Source of the DNA: Helianthus annuus
Lineage: Eukaryota > Streptophyta > Magnoliopsida > Asterales > Asteraceae
Direction: 5' to 3'
DNA: 64,000 nucleotides
Assembly: GCF_002127325.2 (NCBI RefSeq)
Contig: NC_035433.2
Coordinates: forward strand, 92,520,033-92,584,032
Shown: piece after piece, positions 59,167 to 64,000 of the stretch
How positions within the stretch are numbered: position 1 is the stretch's first letter
How the letters are laid out: each line of letters opens with the position of its first letter
Translations under genes and position numbers: made by a program
Notes under the pieces: generated by a model
Database searches by the model: none
The model's input: only the letters and a program-made list of their open reading frames with translations
Told to the model about the DNA's origin: nothing

Positions 59167-59622
59167 TGTAGGATCGAATTTGGACCCGAACGAGTCGTTC
59201 AGAAGAGTTAAACTCAGTTTCAGAGGCGGAAACTAAGAAACTAAGCTCAATTCAGCTAGTATATCACTTTAAACTGTTGTTACTATTGATTGAATGACGT
59301 TTACAGTTCTGACAACACTTCGGTAGCACTTCGTTGCAAACCGGAAGGACTGGATACTGATTTCGCTTGGGACAACCCTTTATATAGGGATCCTAATTTC
59401 GCTTGAACACACTCAAGCGAAATCACTACACTTTACATTTGGAGCGAAATCAGCTCTAATATCTCGAGCGGAATCAAGATCATGTGATTTCGCTTGAAAC
59501 TGACCTAGGTCATTTCAAGCAGAATCTCTACAAATCTGATTTCCTCGATTTTCATGCCCTGATCTAATACATTCTATACAAGACTCGATACAAGACGCAG
59601 ACGACAGACGGATGCACCAACA
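59167..59622 (-). repeat. 5' LTR of element D
   Basis: 456 bp with 12 differences from the 3' copy, several of them inside AAGCG words (for example CAAGCGCAAT / CAAGCAGAAT). TATA box (minus) at 59379-59386. Confidence 0.95.
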
Positions 59623-59627
59623 TATCG

Positions 59628-60245
59628 AAAGAAAGGAAATTCCGACGACCGTTAGCATTTTTCATAAGAGATCAATATAAGTCGTTAGGGGATATTCTAA
59701 GTTGGGGGTGGTTACCTGAGTTGAATGTGTATGCAGCGAAAAGAGAGTTCGGAGTTCAATACTTTTGATACCTATGTGATATTCAAACATTGCCTTGGTG
59801 GGATGATGAAGAGCTACGCCAAACCAAGTGCAATAACTATCAGATGAAATGGAATGATCAGAGGTTATGGAAGTTGATAACGTTTGAAGCTGCACACGGA
59901 TTTCTCAATTGGAAGCCTCACTATCCGAAGAAGATTATCAAATTTGATCATGTTACTAATGAAAAAGATGTGACGCTAATTGTGAAGCGGCCACGTGCAA
60001 TGAAAAATATGCCGCTGTTGAAGATTGAACAGGATTTCTATGAATTTTTCAAGTGGTGGAAGTCTGATATCGAGACTGGTGAAACGGTGATTGTTCTAAA
60101 ATCAGATGGATTATGGAGAGTCATATGGATTTTAGATCTTATGTGGTTAGTTAATTATTCTGAGAAGGATATCGAATGCTTATTCTACAACAAGATTTGT
60201 TATGAAGCAAAGGAAAAGGTGCAAGCGATGCAGTGCAGGGTGTGA
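59628..60245 (+). pseudogene. Element E1 3' accessory ORF, part 3 (C-terminal domain)
   Basis: Continues part 2 across D without a frame change: SKERKFRRPLAFFIRDQYKS, ILSWGWLPELNVYAAKREFG, VQYF, a TGA at 59766-59768 (possibly from CGA), then LPWWDDEELRQTKCNNYQMK, KLITFEAAHGFLNWKPHYPK, VTLIVKRPRAMKNMPLLKIE, FYEFFKWWKSDIETGE and ILDLMWLVNYSEKDIECLFY. It ends at TGA 60243-60245; a decayed basic tail (EERRKPRKN) may follow near 60445. Trp- and Lys-rich and compact, it looks like a folded domain. It is the last ORF before the polypurine tract, where SIRE-type elements can carry an extra ORF. I recognise no known family. Confidence 0.66.
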
Positions 60246-60535
60246 TAAATGTTTGCTACACACATGGTATTAATCCGGGAAAATGTGGAAGTCGAAATGG
60301 AGAGAGTTAGAAGGATAGGAGTTTAGAAAGAAAATGCGAAAGGAAGAATGACTTGCTGAGAATATGAAGAAATTTGCTATCAGAAGATTTCAATTTATGA
60401 AGTAGGCTCCACCGACAGACCAAACGCCTATTCCTAGTGAAGAGCGACGGAAGCCGAGGAAAAATTTCTTTGGAAGATAAAGTTAATGTTATAATGTTTT
60501 AAAGACTGAAGGCTAATCAAGACTACAGCAACATC
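60246..60535 (+). other. 3' untranslated part of E1
   Basis: About 290 bp between the accessory ORF stop and the polypurine tract, with scattered frameshifted remains of a basic C-terminal tail but no open frame. Confidence 0.45.
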
Positions 60536-60546
60536 CAGGGGGAGTT
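60536..60546 (+). other. Polypurine tract of element E1
   Basis: CAGGGGGAGTT directly before the LTR. It gives E1 a plus-strand orientation, opposite to E2. Confidence 0.75.
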
Positions 60547-60927
60547 TATTGATGAAGATGTCTGATGCCTACGTCTTTGAGTCATGTTCGTGTCTGTAAC
60601 AGGGACTAAATGTTAGATTTGTTATTTGTAATGTTCACTCATACGAATTTGATTGTTCACTTCGTACGAAGATAGAGTGCTAGCTTCGCACGAACTTAGA
60701 AGTCTATATATAGGGTTCGTGTGTTCATTGTGTCTGTAAGTTTTTACTGACTAATAAGGCGAAGCCCTGTCAGATTTGTTTCAGGCTGTAAACGTTTGAA
60801 CATTAATGGAACATTGATATTGAAAAGTAATATTGATCTATTTTCACTAATCTAAAATGGATTCCACACATTTCGGACTAGGTTAAACAAATTAGGACCT
60901 AAGCTTATGGATGAAAGCAGATCCTCA
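60547..60927 (+). repeat. 3' LTR of element E1
   Basis: About 381 bp, homologous to the E2 LTR (34028-34412, reverse). The first bases are TATTGATG rather than TGTTGATG. TTCGTACGAAG (about 60662) and related words lie upstream of a TATA box (TATATATA, 60705-60712). The 5' LTR lies left of the window, so no TSD can be read, and the right end is uncertain by a few bases. Confidence 0.8.
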
Positions 60928-61085
60928 CATTCTTGTTGATTAACAAACTCGGAATCCACTTCATAAAATCGGACTCTTGTTTAGCAAACTCGAAATTCCT
61001 CTTTTCTCTAAACTCATAACCCAAGTCTTGTTTAAGATATCCAAAGACCAAACCATAAGCTGTTGTCACATAAAATGCACCAACA
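60928..61085 (-). repeat. LTR remnant of element I
   Basis: Ends in plus reading with TGCACCAACA directly before AACTCCCCCTTG, a polypurine tract on the minus strand, exactly as in C and D. So this is the start of a minus-strand element's 3' LTR. Its other part was separated by the E1 insertion and lies left of the window. The ORF that crosses it on the minus strand is not supported as a gene. Confidence 0.6.
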
Positions 61086-62625
61086 AACTCCCCCTTGACA
61101 ATAGCTTGCAAAGGTGAACTTAGTCTTCAAAGTCCCGCAGTCTTTGGTCTTTGGGTAGCTTTAGCTTCAACAAGAATTATGTCAGCAACACACTCCCCCT
61201 AAACTGATGCATCCAATCACTAGATATTCCAAGTTCTGAGTCAACAATGCAAGTATGTCTTCATATCTTCCGTTCTGCATTGTAGAGGGAGGATTCTACC
61301 AAGAAGCAACAAACTCCTCATCTCTTCACATCAACTTCTCAGCAAAACTTTTTATCAATTTGTGTACTATAAAACAATCACTAGAAACCATAAAAATCTT
61401 CAAGATATGTGAAAACTGTATCACAGATTAAGCAATTTTCAACTCAACCCTCAAAAATTTTGTCCAACACACTAGAGCCTGCAAAGTTATAAAAGTTGGA
61501 ACTCATCTTCTAACATCGTCTCCCCCTATCAGTAACAATTCCTCCATAAACAACCATTTTTCGTACGTTAAGATTTTTAAAGAACAAGGAAAATCTTTTT
61601 GGATATTTATATTTTCTGGAAGCCAATAAATAACACAAAATGAAATTCACAAAGAAAATAAACACCCTGTTTTTGTGAGAATCACCGGTAAGAAGATGAT
61701 ATCAACAAAATCAAACTATTTTCACTATAGCAGTTAATTCTTTATTTAATTTTCGTTGAAAGCAGTGCAAGACGATTACCAATATTGTTGTCCACTTAAG
61801 GAAAACACATGAAAATTTCAAGTTACATTACCTTGTGATGCGATTAAGGTAATATTATACTGATGCACTAGTGTGTCCCACCTCAGGACATACCCCCGCG
61901 ATCAAGGTATGCACAAAGCTTCCTCGTAGTAGGTGAGTATATCAAATTCTTTTTTGTTTTTGTTTTACAACGTTAAATAATTGGTGATCAGGTCAGAACT
62001 TTCGTACAGCAAAGAGACCAATATCCAACGAGGGTAGGGAAAACACCAAATTTTGGTATGATTTATGTATTTTGCACAGTTGAATGACTCTCTAGGAGAG
62101 CTTCTTCAATTTCTGAGTTTTTTGGCATTTTAGCTCTTTTAAGATATCTTGGTTATGCCTAGGTCAGCATATACCTGGATGCAGCAAAAGGACAACCCTG
62201 ATATCTCCGTATGAAATAATAGTATAAAGACCCAAAACCTCTGATTTTGGCAATATCTCAATGCAAGATTTAAGGTTATAAAACCATACGCCATTGATGT
62301 GTTACCCACTTGCTACATAGTTCGTTAGGTTTATATCACGTTGGTAAGTTGATTATTTCATGCTTTTTGCCTACTGGTACATCATATAATGGATCTACTA
62401 TCACACTTAAGCAATTTGATTTCAATTTCAGTGTGACAGTCCAACTCGCTAATGTACTATCATCTCTTCATTTTCACACACTGACAACTCATTTTTTATT
62501 TTCTATTTTTTATTATTTTTAAAATTTTCTATTTTTTAAGTTGTTTTTTTTTAAGAAAGCAATAAAATATTTACAAAAAAATCTTATGAAAAACTGGTTA
62601 TTTAGGATTCCTCATCCTGTTGAGT
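61086..62625 (-). other. Long non-coding 3' region of element I
   Basis: 1.5 kb between RNase H and the polypurine tract, with no coding frame. It holds the blocks GTGTCCCACCTCAGGACATA...GGTGAGTATA (61869-61945), GGTCAGAAC...CAGCA (61991), GGTCAGCATATACC (62161) and ACATCATATAATGG...TGTACTATCATCTC (62381-62465), in the same order as C. A long 3' untranslated region is typical of SIRE-like copia elements. Confidence 0.68.
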
Positions 62626-63180
62626 TCGACTAGATTTCAAAAGGAGCCTTGTCAAATGCTTTTGTGTAAAGATTTGCCAAGTTATCTAATGTGTCGACTC
62701 TATGAAGTTCAATCAGTTTCTTTTCAGCACAATCCTAAATAAGATGATGAAGAATGTCAATATGTTCTGTTCTACTGTGCATTACAGGATTGTTTGTGAT
62801 TAAAATAACAACATTAGTGTCTATCATTATAGCGGTACGAGTGAAATTCAAACCATAATCGCACATTTGTTGTTGTATCTAGAAAACCCAAGAGCAACAG
62901 CTACCCGCAGCAATATATTCAGCTTCACACATAGATGTAACACGGAAGCGTGCTTCTTGCTTTGCCAAAACACTAGCCCCCCCCCCCCAAGAACTGACAA
63001 CCACCTGTGGTAGACTTTCGGTTTGAATTACATCCTTCAAAGTCTCAGTCAGTGAATGCAACAAACTTCAAGTCACTATCAGCTGGATACCACAACCCAA
63101 GTTTAGGTCTCCCCCTCAAGTAATGAAGAATAGGCTTCACCACTTTCAAAGGTGACTCTTTTGGATTCTCTTGTTATCTA
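62626..63180 (-). pseudogene. pol: Element I RNase H (SIRE-like copia)
   Basis: Minus-strand reading: VVKPILHYLRGRPKLGLWYP, ADSDLKFVAFTD, a stop, NRKSTTGGCQFLG, then SMCEAEYIAAGSCCSWVF, IQQQMCDYGLNFTRTAIMID, SRTEHIDILHHLI, DCAEKKLIELHRVDTLDNLA and NLYTKAFDKAPFEI. The STTGGCQFLG, CEAEYIAA and TKAFDK blocks are copia RNase H. Three stops interrupt it. A run of about ten G (C on the plus strand, 62979-62988) replaces coding sequence after FLG. Confidence 0.88.
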
Positions 63181-64000
63181 GCACAGAGACACACAACGAA
63201 TAATACACACAACAAAGATTCAGGCTAAAACCTTTGTTGATTTCTTTGAAAATGAGGAACTTGTTGAGTTCCTGTTTCAACCTTATCTACACCAACAACA
63301 ACATCCTCTTGTTGCTTAGGAGCAGATGTCTTTTGTGAGTTAGACACTTTTTGCTCACCATCACCTTTCTTTTCTAGTGATTTTTTTCTCTTATTCTCAA
63401 CTGGCACTTCGCCCTTTTTGTAAGGACAATAGCTTGCTACATGTCCTTTGGTGTGACATTTGAAGCACGATCTTTTAGCCGAAGACTTCTTTATGGAAGC
63501 CTTTGGACTAGATCATTCAGGTGATGATGATGATGCCTTTGAAGGACCTTATTTCGTTTGCTCAATTTTTGATTTTTCTAAGTTTTTATTTTAGCAAACT
63601 GCATATTTAATTCATTTTCAATAACAGTTGTTTCATTTTTCATGCCACTTCCTTGAACAAAATTAACCTTTTTAACAAAAGTTTGTTTTTTTATTTCTAG
63701 GAGGTGCATTTTTTATTTTCAAAACTAGTTCCTGTTATTTTCCTTGTTCATATCAACTTCATCATTTTCAGACTCATCACGATGTTCTGATGTGGAACTA
63801 CTAGGTGGGTTGACATTGATTGGATTCTCTACATCAGGTGTTGTTGATACAAAGTCTATTAAATCATCTTCTGCTGGCAAAAATTAATACTCAAGACTAA
63901 GAGGTGGTGGTACTTCATTGAAGCCCTGGAAGCCCACACACTTCTTGTCACTACTTTCTTCAAGCCACCCATCATATATTTCATTACAAAAGAGGTATCT
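63181..64000 (-). pseudogene. gag: Element I gag C-terminal part, joined directly to RNase H
   Basis: Contains a CCHC knuckle, CFKCHTKGHVASYC (about 63425-63468), a Lys-rich EVPVENKRKKSLEKK stretch, a Ser/Pro-rich segment and, further upstream, an acidic part (STSEHRDESENDEVDMNKEN near 63735-63800). Frames shift several times. The knuckle is only about 300 bp from the RNase H, so protease, integrase and RT are deleted. It runs off the right edge of the window. Confidence 0.72.

Larger units (their letters stand above)
45693..59622 (-). mobile_element. Element D: Gag-only LTR retrotransposon, contains H
   Basis: 456-bp LTRs (45693-46148 and 59167-59622) differ at 12 sites. The TSD TATCG is at 45688-45692 and 59623-59627. 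After removal of H (8.25 kb) it is about 5.7 kb, close to C, with the same plan: Met primer site, motif array in the leader, one very large Gag, non-coding 3' part, polypurine tract. Both LTR ends resemble C (TGTAGGATCG... and ...GCACCAACA in plus reading), so C and D are sister families. No pol is present. Confidence 0.93.

Noticed and set aside
60905..61111. 68-codon minus-strand ORF at the left end of element I
   Set aside because: It crosses an LTR end, a polypurine tract and the E1/I junction, so it cannot be one ancestral gene.
62979..62988. Possible frameshift signal at a C-run in element I
   Set aside because: A homopolymer run of this kind is more simply explained as a sequencing or slippage product in dead sequence.

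Overview
This window is plant nuclear DNA built almost entirely of LTR retrotransposons inserted into one another. I see no host gene, tRNA, rRNA or CRISPR array. The size of the pile, the Tekay-type chromovirus with a Met-tRNA primer site, the SIRE-like and Angela-like copia remnants, and the style of the leader ORFs suggest a large eudicot genome. Asteraceae is my best guess, from recalled family resemblance only. I name the elements A to J (E1 and E2 are two copies of one family). Eight boundaries were fixed by matching LTR ends and 5-bp target-site duplications (TSDs) read from the sequence.

Left half (1-32715). A is a defective Ty3/gypsy element on the minus strand (3' LTR 1-3115, cut by the window edge; 5' LTR 28862-32715). 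Its leader ORF is split by B, a Tekay chromovirus on the plus strand (8133-27327, TSD CCCAC). B's gag is interrupted by solo LTR J (11639-15029, TSD CAAGA). B's pol is interrupted at the RT/RNase H junction by C, a minus-strand Gag-only element (17150-22910, TSD GTATT). Hand-counted LTR differences are larger in outer elements than in inner ones: many in A, about 35 of 2455 in B, 4 of 568 in C.

Right half (32716-64000). I is a SIRE-like copia element on the minus strand that runs off the right edge. E1 (plus strand) sits in I's left LTR. E1 carries a long unidentified 3' ORF, itself split by E2 (minus), F (34960-45137, minus, TSD TATGA) and D (45693-59622, minus, Gag-only, TSD TATCG). D contains H, an Angela-like copia element (46382-54634, TSD CTTAG). 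A short LTR fragment, G (32716-33182), lies between A and E2. The inferred deepest chain is I > E1 > E2 > G > A > B > C, seven levels.

Four points stand out. (1) A and B each carry a short GT-AG intron (97 and 88 nt) at the same place and same phase in gag, and F has a likely 100-nt intron just before its gag start; in A and B Gag can be read only after splicing. (2) The 5' leaders or LTRs of A and B contain arrays of small hairpins whose stems vary in a compensatory way. (3) C, D, E and B each carry their own short CpG-containing motif, reiterated in the LTR and, for C, D and E, again in the 5' leader. (4) C and D are pol-less elements with very large zinc-knuckle/coiled-coil Gag proteins and share a non-coding 3' block with the copia-derived element I. 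Most coding breaks look like C-to-T changes, as expected of long-methylated DNA.
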